From Verrucomicrobiota bacterium (GTDB lineage: Bacteria > Verrucomicrobiota > Verrucomicrobiia > Methylacidiphilales > Verrucolacustridaceae): DNA of 23,259 nucleotides. Shown piece by piece: positions 15,638-22,979 of the stretch; position 1 is the stretch's first letter, and each line of letters starts with the position of its first letter. Where the stretch lies: the NCBI GenBank assembly GCA_010025475.1, contig RGTE01000006.1, forward strand, positions 1 through 23,259, read 5' to 3'. The position numbers and the translations under genes were made by a program. The notes beneath the pieces are model-generated. The model was not told the DNA's origin. It was given only the letters and a program-made list of their open reading frames with translations, and ran no database searches.

Positions 15638-16819
15638 ATGCCAAATTCCCGCGTCCGCCTGCTGGATCTGATGCGCCAGACCGAAGATCCGCGGGTTATC
15701 AACCTCGCGGCGGGCATTCCTTCCCCCGACTTCCTTCCTTTGGATGCGCTCAAGACGGCTCTCGAACAGGAGGTGGCCAGCCAGGCGAGGGCGATGTTCA
15801 GTTACCACCGCCCCGAGGGAGCCGCGCCACTGCGGGAAGCCATTTGCGACTATCTTGGCCAGCGGGGCATCCCGGCCAAGCCGGAGGAGGTGTTGGTGAC
15901 GGTCGGTTGTTCCGGGGCCTTGGCCTCGGTCATCGGAACGGTTCTGCGAAAAGGAGATACGGTGGTGTGCGAGGCCCCGGCTTACTACGGGCTGCTCGAG
16001 CTGTTGGGAGACGCCGGGGTGAAGTTCCGCCCGGTTCCCACGGCGGTGGGGCAGGAACCGGATCCCAAGCGTTGGGAAAAAGCCATCCGGGCCACGCCCA
16101 GACCGAAGCTGGTGGTGGTGACCTCGAGCCTTTCCAACCCCAGCGGGGCAACGTTGCCGGAGGAGTGGCGACCGAAGCTCGTGGAGATTTGCCGGAAGGC
16201 GAGGGTGCCAATCCTGGAGGATGACATCTATGGGGATCTGTTGGGGCAGGGCAGACCCAAGCCCTTGCGGGCTTTTGACGATGGCAAGACGGTGTTGTTG
16301 GCCACCAGTTTTTCCAAGACCGTGGCGCCGGGGCTGCGGATCGGATTCAGCCTGCCCGGCGCCTGGATGGAGGCGGCGGCGGACCGCCAGTGCCGACAGT
16401 CGATCCACGGCGCCGTACCGCCTGAATATCTGACGGCGGCTTTTTTGCGTTCGGGACGCCTGCGCGGACACCTGGAGATGTTAAAAACCGTCTACGGGAA
16501 ACGCCGGGAGCTGGCCTTGGGAATTCTACGGCGAGGATTGCCGGAGGGGATTCGCGCGGATGACCCAAAAGGTGGCTATATGCTCTGGGTGCGCGGTGGC
16601 CGGGCCGGAATGATCGACGAGGTCAGGAAAAAGTGCCTCGAACAGGGCGTGGCGGTGGTCGGTGGGGGGATTTTTTTTACCTCCACCCCCAAGGAGGCGT
16701 GTTTCCGGCTGAATTGTGCCCGGGCGACCGTGGAGGATCTGGCCCGGGGAATGGAAACTTTTTGCGAGGTGGTTACAGCTGCGGCGAACCGAAGCGGTGG
16801 ACGAAAAGGCCGGACCTGA
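15638..16819 (+). CDS. PLP-dependent aminotransferase, class I/II (MocR/LysN-like catalytic type)
   Basis: 393-residue fold-type I aminotransferase related to 2-aminoadipate aminotransferases and MocR C-terminal domains, without any HTH domain. Visible elements: AAGIPSPDFLP, Y-H-RPEGAAPLREAI, the VTVGCSGAL motif, SSLSNPSGATL (Asn and Pro of the cofactor site), ILEDDIYGDL with the pyridine-binding Asp, and the Schiff-base Lys227 in SFSKTVAPGLRIGF. The amino donor is not predictable. The start ATG 15638 gives the normal N-terminus. Divergent from gcvT. Its 3' end overlaps the convergent DUF1015 gene by 47 bases. Confidence 0.9.
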   Translation: MPNSRVRLLDLMRQTEDPRVINLAAGIPSPDFLPLDALKTALEQEVASQARAMFSYHRPEGAAPLREAICDYLGQRGIPAKPEEVLVTVGCSGALASVIGTVLRKGDTVVCEAPAYYGLLELLGDAGVKFRPVPTAVGQEPDPKRWEKAIRATPRPKLVVVTSSLSNPSGATLPEEWRPKLVEICRKARVPILEDDIYGDLLGQGRPKPLRAFDDGKTVLLATSFSKTVAPGLRIGFSLPGAWMEAAADRQCRQSIHGAVPPEYLTAAFLRSGRLRGHLEMLKTVYGKRRELALGILRRGLPEGIRADDPKGGYMLWVRGGRAGMIDEVRKKCLEQGVAVVGGGIFFTSTPKEACFRLNCARATVEDLARGMETFCEVVTAAANRSGGRKGRT

Positions 16820-17981
16820 GCTTGGGTTCAAACCAGGTGCTTTTGGGCGGCATGATCTGATCGGCATCGGCCACGGCAAAAATCTGGGCCAAGGTCACGG
16901 AAGGCAGGCTGAAGGCGGCGGCAGCCTCACCGGATCGGACCTTTTTCTCCAGTGCAGCGGTGCCGTGAATTCCTCCGACGAAATCCAACCGGGCATCCGT
17001 ACGCGGATCTTTCACCCCCAGCGCGGGGCCAAGCAGGCGATTCTGTAGGGCGGAGGCGTCCAGCCTGGTCACCGGATCGGCTTTGGGGTCCGCTGTCCAA
17101 GCCAGCTGGTACCATCGGTTGCCAACGAAGAGCCCGATCTTGCCGGTTGCCTCGGGAGGTGCGGAGGCAACTTGGGTGACCTCGAAAACTTTGCCGGCCG
17201 CGGCGAGGAGCGAATCGGCGTCGAGGGGGTCCAGTTTCAAAACCAAACGATGGTAGGGCAGAATCTTGAGTTCCGAGGCCGGAAAAAAGACGGTGAGGAT
17301 GCCCGTGGGACCGGGTTTCTCCTTGGCGAGGCGGGCGGCGGCGGCGGCCCGGTGATGGCCATCCGCGATGTAGGCGCGGGAGACCTTGCCGAAAAGTTGG
17401 ACGATTTTGGCCGGGTCGGGAACCCGCCAAAACGCGTGCCGAACACCGCGTTCGTCCGTCACCTCGGCCATCGGGGGCCCCGAATTTTCGATCCGATCCA
17501 TCTCTGCGGTGAGTTCCGGAAGGTCCGGGTAGGCGGCGAGAACCGGTCCGGTCAGGGCGCCGAGGTGGCGGATCAGGGTGACCCGGTCGTCCTCCTTGTC
17601 CGGGCGGGTGAATTCGTGTTTCCGGAACTGGCCAGAGGCGTAGTCCCCGAAATCCGCGAGTGCGGCGAAGCCACGTTGGCGATGACTTTTATCGATCATT
17701 CGGACCAGGTAGATCGACGGTTTTTTTTCGGTCAGGAACCGTTTTTGATGGACGAGCCGGTCAAAATTCTGGGCGGCCCGGCGATAAACCTCGGGGGCGT
17801 GGAAGGGGGTGGAGTCGGGAAATTCGAGATCGGCCCGGTCGACCCGCAAAAGAGTATCAGGATTTTTGTCGGCCAAGGTGCGGGATTCGGCCCGTGAAAC
17901 GATGTCGTAAGGGACGCAACTGACCCGGGAGGCCATGGCCGGATCCACGACCAGCGATTCGAACGGATGAACCTTTATCAT
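16773..17981 (-). CDS. DUF1015 (COG4198) family protein
   Basis: 402-residue protein of the DUF1015 family, distantly ParB/Srx-like. Signatures are the N-terminal VPYDIVSRAESR, KHEFTRPDKEDDR at 121-133, the invariant YIADGHHR at 204-211 and later PYHRLV. The biochemical function is not firmly known; in many genomes the family lies near serine biosynthesis genes and related folds include serine kinases. The start is ATG 17981, with a weak ribosome site; the open frame to 18080 runs through a structured non-coding palindrome and is rejected. It overlaps the aminotransferase end by 47 bases, tail to tail. Confidence 0.9.
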   Translation of the reverse strand: MIKVHPFESLVVDPAMASRVSCVPYDIVSRAESRTLADKNPDTLLRVDRADLEFPDSTPFHAPEVYRRAAQNFDRLVHQKRFLTEKKPSIYLVRMIDKSHRQRGFAALADFGDYASGQFRKHEFTRPDKEDDRVTLIRHLGALTGPVLAAYPDLPELTAEMDRIENSGPPMAEVTDERGVRHAFWRVPDPAKIVQLFGKVSRAYIADGHHRAAAAARLAKEKPGPTGILTVFFPASELKILPYHRLVLKLDPLDADSLLAAAGKVFEVTQVASAPPEATGKIGLFVGNRWYQLAWTADPKADPVTRLDASALQNRLLGPALGVKDPRTDARLDFVGGIHGTAALEKKVRSGEAAAAFSLPSVTLAQIFAVADADQIMPPKSTWFEPKLRSGLFVHRFGSPQL

Positions 17982-17989
17982 GTCGGCGG

Positions 17990-18064
17990 GTAGCGTGGCG
18001 GGAGGCCCGTGTTTTGTCGACACGGGCATTCCTTGGGTTGTCCCGCTGGGATTCCCTCCGCTAC
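17990..18064. promoter_or_regulatory. Nested palindrome in divergent promoter region
   Basis: A perfect 8-bp hairpin, GCCCGTGT (18005-18012), loop TTTGTCG, ACACGGGC (18020-18027), sits inside an outer pair GTAGCG (17990-17995) and CGCTAC (18059-18064). It fills the 93-base gap between the DUF1015 (-) and membrane-protein (+) starts. It could be an operator or a leader structure. No promoter boxes are assigned. Confidence 0.5.
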
Positions 18065-18074
18065 GATCCAACCG

Positions 18075-18671
18075 ATGCATGGGGATATTTTTCGCCGGGC
18101 GGGCAGGATCTTGGTGTTGGTCACGCTGGTCGGTTTCTTCCTGCCCTGGGTTCGGGTCTCTCCTGATTCCCTGAAGGGAAACACCATGGAAGTGGTGCGA
18201 AACCTGGCCGAGGGCGGGCGCAACCCTGGTTCCACCTTTCTTTGGATGCGCGCGGAGGAGTGGAGGGAGATGTGGGGGGACCCGGCGGACGGTTTTTCAG
18301 GGTTTCAGTTGGCCTTTGGGTCGAAAGCAGGCACGCCGCGGGCCAAAGCCCAGCAAGAGTTGGCCTCGGTGGCCTTGGACGGTAGGGACAAACGGCCTTT
18401 GCTGGGTTGGCTCCTGCTGATCCCCATTTTTGCCCTGCTGGGATGGACGGGGTTGGTTCTGCGGCACGCGCCCCAGGCTTTTTTACTGCTGACCGGCCTA
18501 GGCCTGGGAGCGCTCTATGCGATTCTTCGTTGGAGAATCGCAACGGCCTACACGGATCGTCTTTTGGCGCAGTTGGAACTCGGCCCTGGCTGGTGGATTA
18601 CGGTCTACGGGATGCTCGGGCTAGGGGTGGTGTGTTTGGTGAAGGGAATCCGCGGACGGGTGAGGGATTAA
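18075..18671 (+). CDS. Unrecognised membrane protein, four predicted helices
   Basis: 198 residues, family not recognised. Helix 1 is at about 10-26 (RILVLVTLVGFFLPWV). A polar loop of about 80 residues rich in Trp and Glu (STFLWMRAEEWREMW) follows, then three more helices at about 109-129, 133-152 and 173-190, and a basic C-terminus. By the positive-inside rule the long loop is probably extracytoplasmic. The start ATG 18075 places helix 1 normally; an in-frame ATG 18009 would add sequence from the palindromic region and is rejected. Codon use resembles the neighbours. No functional call. Confidence 0.7.
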   Translation: MHGDIFRRAGRILVLVTLVGFFLPWVRVSPDSLKGNTMEVVRNLAEGGRNPGSTFLWMRAEEWREMWGDPADGFSGFQLAFGSKAGTPRAKAQQELASVALDGRDKRPLLGWLLLIPIFALLGWTGLVLRHAPQAFLLLTGLGLGALYAILRWRIATAYTDRLLAQLELGPGWWITVYGMLGLGVVCLVKGIRGRVRD

Positions 18672-18713
18672 GATGACGAAGAGACGTGCCCACCCCAACG
18701 GCGCGAACAACTT

Positions 18714-18944
18714 TTAGGACTTGGAATTTTTCGAAGCGTCAGACTTCTTGTCGGCATCGTCGATGGCGGACTTCATCTCTTTCTCGAAGTCCTGCTTGGC
18801 ACGGGAGAATTCTCCGAGGCTGCGGCCGATGGAACGGGCGAGTTCAGGGAGCTTTTTGGCCCCGAAGAGGAGAATGATCACAAGGACAATCCAGAACCAT
18901 TCAGAACCTTGAGGGAGGCCGAGGCCGAGGGGGAGAGGAATCAT
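18714..18944 (-). CDS. tatA: Sec-independent translocase subunit TatA/TatE
   Basis: Pore-forming subunit of the twin-arginine translocation system, exporting folded proteins. 76 residues: a short N-terminal tail, one membrane helix (WFWIVLVIILLF, 16-27), the hinge and amphipathic helix FGAKKLPELARSIGRSLGEF (27-46), and a charged Lys/Asp/Ser tail. The FGxxKLPEL motif is diagnostic. The start ATG 18944 is preceded only by a weak GAG. Stands alone on the - strand; tatC is not in the window. It could be named TatA or TatE. Confidence 0.95.
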   Translation of the reverse strand: MIPLPLGLGLPQGSEWFWIVLVIILLFGAKKLPELARSIGRSLGEFSRAKQDFEKEMKSAIDDADKKSDASKNSKS

Positions 18945-19002
18945 TACTCGCTCATGGTAAAGCCAGTAGAGCTTGAGGCAAGTGCAGTTCGTGAAGGTTT
19001 AC

Positions 19003-19020
19003 GTTTACGGTTGGGTAAAC
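19003..19020 (-). terminator. Weak hairpin after thrC
   Basis: GTTTAC and GTAAAC form a 6-bp AT-rich stem around a 6-base loop immediately after the thrC stop on the - strand. A second GTTTAC (18997-19002) lies in tandem. There is no U-run, so termination is uncertain. Confidence 0.25.
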
Positions 19021-20070
19021 TTACAGGCCCAAGGCTTTGCGGGCGGCGGCAAGGGTGGGGGCGATGGGAGCCGGCGGCTTGGGCATGACGCTGAGGGCGG
19101 TATCGGGATCCTTCAGGCCGTGGCCGGTGAGGGTCATGGTGACGAGACTGCCTTTGGGAATATGGCCGGCGGCCAGGGATTTTTTCAGTCCAGCCAGCGG
19201 GGCGGCGCAGGCGGGCTCGACAAAAACACCCTCGCTTTTGGCCAGCAACTGATAGGCCTCGAGAATTTCCGCGTCGGTGACCTTGTCGATCCGGCCGTTC
19301 GACTCCTTGGCGGCAGCGAGAGCACCGGGTCCGCTGGCCGGATTGCCGATGCGAATGGCGGTGGCGATGGTCTGCGGATCTTTGATGATATGACCGTCGA
19401 CCAAAGGCGCAGCACCGGCGGCCTGCCAACCAAACATCCGTGGGCGCGGTCCCTTGGGCAGGGCTTCGGCAAAACCTTTCCAGTAGGCGGTGATGTTGCC
19501 GGCGTTGCCGACCGGCAGAAAATGAAAGTCCGGGGTTTTGCCAAGTGCATCGAGGATCTCGAACGCGGCCGTTTTCTGGCCCTCAATGCGGACGGGATTG
19601 ATGGAGTTGACCACCTCGACTCCGGGCAGGTCGGCCATCTGGCGGATCAGCTCCAGCGCGGCATCAAAATTCCCCTCAATGGGCAGAAGTTTGGCGCCGT
19701 GCATGAGGGCTTGGGTGAGTTTGCCGAGGGCGATTTTGCCTGCGGGGATGACGACGGCTGAAGCGATTCCCGCCCGGGCGGCGTAGGCCGCCGCAGAAGC
19801 TGAGGTGTTGCCGGTGCTGGCACAGATCACGACTTGAGCGCTCTTGGCCACGGCGTGGGTGACCGCCACGGTCATGCCACGATCCTTGAAGGAGGCGGTT
19901 GGATTGAGTCCCTCGTATTTCAGTCGAAGATCGATGTCTCCCTTGAGGGCGGAGGCCAACCGTGGGGCGGGGAGGAGAGGCGTGTTGCCCTCCAGTAAAG
20001 TGATGACTTTCGCTCCGGCCGGCAGGGGCAGGCGGGAGCGGTATTTCTCGATGATGCCCGGCCAGCTCAT
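19021..20070 (-). CDS. thrC: Threonine synthase
   Basis: PLP enzyme converting O-phosphohomoserine to threonine. 349 residues, the short fold-type II form. LLEGNTPLLPAPRL near 25-39, NPTASFKDRGM with PLP-binding Lys62, ASTGNTSASAAAYAA for the phosphate site, and PVGNAGNITAYWKG are all typical. The start ATG overlaps the hom stop (ATGA 20070-20067), so it is co-translated with homoserine dehydrogenase. thrB is not here; homoserine kinase must lie elsewhere. Confidence 0.97.
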   Translation of the reverse strand: MSWPGIIEKYRSRLPLPAGAKVITLLEGNTPLLPAPRLASALKGDIDLRLKYEGLNPTASFKDRGMTVAVTHAVAKSAQVVICASTGNTSASAAAYAARAGIASAVVIPAGKIALGKLTQALMHGAKLLPIEGNFDAALELIRQMADLPGVEVVNSINPVRIEGQKTAAFEILDALGKTPDFHFLPVGNAGNITAYWKGFAEALPKGPRPRMFGWQAAGAAPLVDGHIIKDPQTIATAIRIGNPASGPGALAAAKESNGRIDKVTDAEILEAYQLLAKSEGVFVEPACAAPLAGLKKSLAAGHIPKGSLVTMTLTGHGLKDPDTALSVMPKPPAPIAPTLAAARKALGL

Positions 20071-21356
20071 GCCAGATCCTCGACGCGCAGAATTCGCGCC
20101 GGGGCCCGGTTGAGCGGGAGTTTTTGGACGGCGGCGACAGCTTTTTGCAGGGAAGATTCCTTGGCCGGTTCGAGCAGGAAAACGAGCGGGACGGAGTCGG
20201 CCCCGTGACCTTCCGGCTGGAGAACCGAGGAGATGCCGATCTTTTCCGTGCCGAAGATGCCGGCGATCTGGGCCAAAACGCCTGGCTGGTCGCGAACATC
20301 GAAGCGCACATAGAAGCGGCCGACGGAATCGCCGGGTTCAATCAGGCGGATTTTATCCCCTCCGGCGGGAAGCACGGGACCCGGGGATTTGTCGCGGAGG
20401 TGGCGGGCAGCCTCGCCCAGGTCCGCAAGCAGCGCGCTGGAAGTGGCGTCGGGTCCGGCGCCACGGCCCGTGAACTGGACCGGTCCGGAGAGGTTGCCAA
20501 CGAGGCTGACCGCGTTGAAAACACCGTGGACCGCGGCCATCGGGTGGCGGGCGGGAATGAGGGTGGGGGAGACGCGGACTTCCGCGCGATCGGCACCCAC
20601 CGGGCGGACCACGGCGAGGAGCTTGATGGTATAGCCCAGTTGGCGGGCGAAGGAGACGTCCTGGGCGGCCAAGCTGCGGATGCCCTCCACAGGGACCTTG
20701 GGAAAAGGGGGGAGAAAGCCGTAGGCGAGAAGGCAAAGGATGGCGGCCTTGTGAGCGGCATCGATCCCATCGACATCCAGCCGGTCATCCGCCTCGGCGT
20801 ATCCAAGTTCCTTGGCCTGCTGCAGGGCGGGCGCAAAATCCGAGCCTTCCTCGGCCATCCGGCTGAGGATGTAGTTGCACGTCCCGTTGATAATACCGTG
20901 CAAGCCAAGTAGCTGGTTGGCGACCAACCCTTCCCGCAGGGCCTTGAGAACCGGAATGCCGCCGGCGACGCTAGCTTCGAAATAGATGGGAACTCCGGCC
21001 TTTTGGGCGAGGGGGATCAACTCCTGGCCGCGTTCGGCCAAGAGGGCCTTATTGGCGGTGACGAGCGGTTTACCGGCTGAGATGGCAGCTTTGGCCACCT
21101 CGAAGGAATCCTTCGTGCCGCCGAGCAGTTCCACCACGATTTGGACGGCAGGGTTGGAGATTACTGCTTTCCAATCGGCCACGGGCGGAATCGGCAGGCC
21201 TTCGCGTTGTTTGGCAAGATCACGGACGGCCACGGCACGGATTTCCAGGCCGATGCCGAGGCGCTGCTGGAGCAGGCGATTGGCTTCGGGAAGGTTCCGG
21301 ACCAAGCCCGAACCCACCGTGCCGCAACCGACCAATCCGATACCGACCTTATCCAT
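20067..21356 (-). CDS. hom: Homoserine dehydrogenase with C-terminal ACT domain
   Basis: NAD(P)H-dependent reduction of aspartate semialdehyde to homoserine, the branch toward threonine and methionine. 429 residues: a Rossmann start with GIGLVGCGTVGSGLV, the TANKALLAERG segment at 100-110, GIINGTCNYILSRM at 154-167, catalytic-domain LDVDGIDAAHKAAIL with Lys203, and an ACT domain at about 348-428 (FYVRFDVRDQPGVLAQIAGI), which normally gives threonine feedback inhibition. Start ATG 21356. Coupled to thrC. A 123-base gap separates it from the divergent SYLF gene. Confidence 0.97.
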   Translation of the reverse strand: MDKVGIGLVGCGTVGSGLVRNLPEANRLLQQRLGIGLEIRAVAVRDLAKQREGLPIPPVADWKAVISNPAVQIVVELLGGTKDSFEVAKAAISAGKPLVTANKALLAERGQELIPLAQKAGVPIYFEASVAGGIPVLKALREGLVANQLLGLHGIINGTCNYILSRMAEEGSDFAPALQQAKELGYAEADDRLDVDGIDAAHKAAILCLLAYGFLPPFPKVPVEGIRSLAAQDVSFARQLGYTIKLLAVVRPVGADRAEVRVSPTLIPARHPMAAVHGVFNAVSLVGNLSGPVQFTGRGAGPDATSSALLADLGEAARHLRDKSPGPVLPAGGDKIRLIEPGDSVGRFYVRFDVRDQPGVLAQIAGIFGTEKIGISSVLQPEGHGADSVPLVFLLEPAKESSLQKAVAAVQKLPLNRAPARILRVEDLA

Positions 21357-21479
21357 GGTTCGATTTCAGCGTCTTGGGGGGGTGGTTCGCAAGAGCAACT
21401 CCTTGAGCGGCTTGGATTTTTGGGAGCAAGCCGACAAGGCGCAGTTGCTTTTTTCCTGGGGTCGTCCGATCGTTTCAGG

Positions 21480-22214
21480 GTGCCGAAGATTCTGCCGTTC
21501 CTCTGGGCGGTCGCCTGCCTAACGGGTTCCCATTTGCGGGCTGACGATGGGGATCTGGACAAAGCCATCGACAAAGCTGTGGAGATTCTGGACAAGTACG
21601 CCAATGAGAGGAGTGACACGGCTCCGGCCCAGGCCTTCCAAAAGGCGAAGGGGCTCGCGATCCTCAATATCTTCAAAGGCGGGTTTATCTTTTCCGGAAC
21701 CGGCGGGTCCGGTCTCGTGACCGTGAAGATGAAAAATGGGAAATGGTCGCCGCCATCGGCCATCTCCGCGGGAGGCTTTGGCGTGGGTCTTCAGGCCGGC
21801 GGTTCCAACATCGATTACGTGATCCTGATGAACACCGACGACGCGGTGGAGCAGTTTTCCAAGGAAGGAAATTATCGTGGCGGGGTGGAGGCGGAAGGCA
21901 CAGCCGGGACCGACGGTCGAAACCTTTCGGCCGGCATGGCGGGTATGTCGGCCCCGGTCACCTCCTACAGCTTCAGCGAAGGGCTCTTTGGAGGAGTCTC
22001 GACCTCCAGCCTCGCCTTCGGGGTGGAGGACGACACGAATGAGGCCTTCTACGGTGAAAAACTTGAGTCCAAAAACATCCTGGATGGGAAGGTGAAAAAA
22101 GTCCCTTCCTCCGTGCAAAAACTTTGGAAGGCTTTGGAGGATACCGACAGAAAAACGAAGGTGATCGCCGCCGAGGCGGAAAAAAAAGAGAAGGAGTCGA
22201 AGCCAAAGAAATGA
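21480..22214 (+). CDS. Exported SYLF/YSC84-domain protein
   Basis: 244-residue protein of the SYLF (YSC84) family, a lipid-binding domain in eukaryotic homologues and of unknown role in bacteria. The start is GTG 21480, which yields a leader (PKILPFLWAVACLTGSHLRA) before the mature domain; the open frame upstream runs antisense to hom and is rejected. The domain is clear: A..KAVEILDKY, AKGLAILNIFKGGFIFSGTG, KWSPPSAISAGGFGVGLQAG and DYVILMNTDDAV. A lysine/glutamate-rich tail follows. The stop overlaps the hydrolase start (ATGA 22211-22214). Confidence 0.88.
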   Translation: MPKILPFLWAVACLTGSHLRADDGDLDKAIDKAVEILDKYANERSDTAPAQAFQKAKGLAILNIFKGGFIFSGTGGSGLVTVKMKNGKWSPPSAISAGGFGVGLQAGGSNIDYVILMNTDDAVEQFSKEGNYRGGVEAEGTAGTDGRNLSAGMAGMSAPVTSYSFSEGLFGGVSTSSLAFGVEDDTNEAFYGEKLESKNILDGKVKKVPSSVQKLWKALEDTDRKTKVIAAEAEKKEKESKPKK

Positions 22215-22906
22215 GCCGCGGCATTTCCGTTCAATATTTGGGGCACTCCTGTTTTTTACTGACCACTGCCAAGGCCAAAATTCTGCTCGACCCATTCCTG
22301 ACGGGGAATCCCCGGGCGGCCACCACGGCGGAAAAAGTTCCGGCGGACTTTATCCTGGTTTCCCACGCTCATGGGGATCATTACGGGGATGCGGTGGCGA
22401 TTGCCAAGCGCACCGGCGCCACGATCGTGGCACCCTATGAGCTGGCCCTGCATGCCGGCGCTCAGGGGGCCAAGGTTCACCCCATGGGCTGCGGGGGCGG
22501 AAAAGATTTTCCGTTTGGGCGGGTGCAGTTGACGGTTGCCCACCACAGTTCCTCCGTCGATGAGGGAGGCAAGGTGATTTCGGTGGCGAACCCTGTGGGC
22601 TTTTTAATCCGAGCAGACGGCAAGACGATTTATTTTGCAGGGGATACGGCACTGACCATGGACATGGATCTTCTGGGGCGGAGGAACCCGATCGATCTGG
22701 CCCTGCTCCCCATCGGGGACAACTTCACGATGGGTCCCTCCGACGCGGCCGAGGCCGTGCGTCTGCTTAAGGCGAAGCGGGCCGTGCCGATGCACTACAA
22801 CACGTTTGATTTGATTGAAGTCGACCCGGCCATCTTCAAAAAGGAGTCAGAGAAGCACGGCTGCCAAGTGGACGTGCTTAAGTCGGGAGAGTGTATCGAG
22901 ATTTAG
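22211..22906 (+). CDS. UPF0173 metal-dependent hydrolase, MBL fold
   Basis: 231-residue metallo-beta-lactamase-fold hydrolase of the UPF0173/YtkL group. Metal ligands are intact: GHSCF near 11-15, SHAHGDHYGD at 51-60, the TVAHHSS segment, FAGDTALTMDM with the bridging Asp, and PMHYNTF late in the chain. The substrate is unknown. The start ATG 22211 overlaps the SYLF stop and has a normal N-terminus; the longer frame from 22124 is SYLF shadow. No signal peptide, so cytoplasmic, unlike its coupled partner. Confidence 0.95.
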   Translation: MSRGISVQYLGHSCFLLTTAKAKILLDPFLTGNPRAATTAEKVPADFILVSHAHGDHYGDAVAIAKRTGATIVAPYELALHAGAQGAKVHPMGCGGGKDFPFGRVQLTVAHHSSSVDEGGKVISVANPVGFLIRADGKTIYFAGDTALTMDMDLLGRRNPIDLALLPIGDNFTMGPSDAAEAVRLLKAKRAVPMHYNTFDLIEVDPAIFKKESEKHGCQVDVLKSGECIEI

Positions 22907-22979
22907 GCCAGATAGGTTCCTTCGGACGAAAGGGGCGGTACGTCTGTCCGAAGTGGCCTATTCAAGGTTCTGGCTTAAA
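22902..22979. terminator. Large nested palindrome between convergent genes, likely bidirectional terminator
   Basis: Outer arms TTTAGGCCAG (22902-22911) and CTGGCTTAAA (22970-22979) pair at 9 of 10 positions, each including the stop region of one flanking gene. Inside are ATAGG/CCTAT (22912-22916, 22957-22961) and a perfect 7-bp TTCGGAC/GTCCGAA (22921-22927, 22946-22952). There is no long U-run. It lies between the hydrolase (+) and the TSUP gene (-). Confidence 0.6.

Noticed and set aside
20124..20912. 262-codon + strand open frame opposite hom
   Set aside because: Antisense to well-conserved homoserine dehydrogenase motifs; shadow frame.
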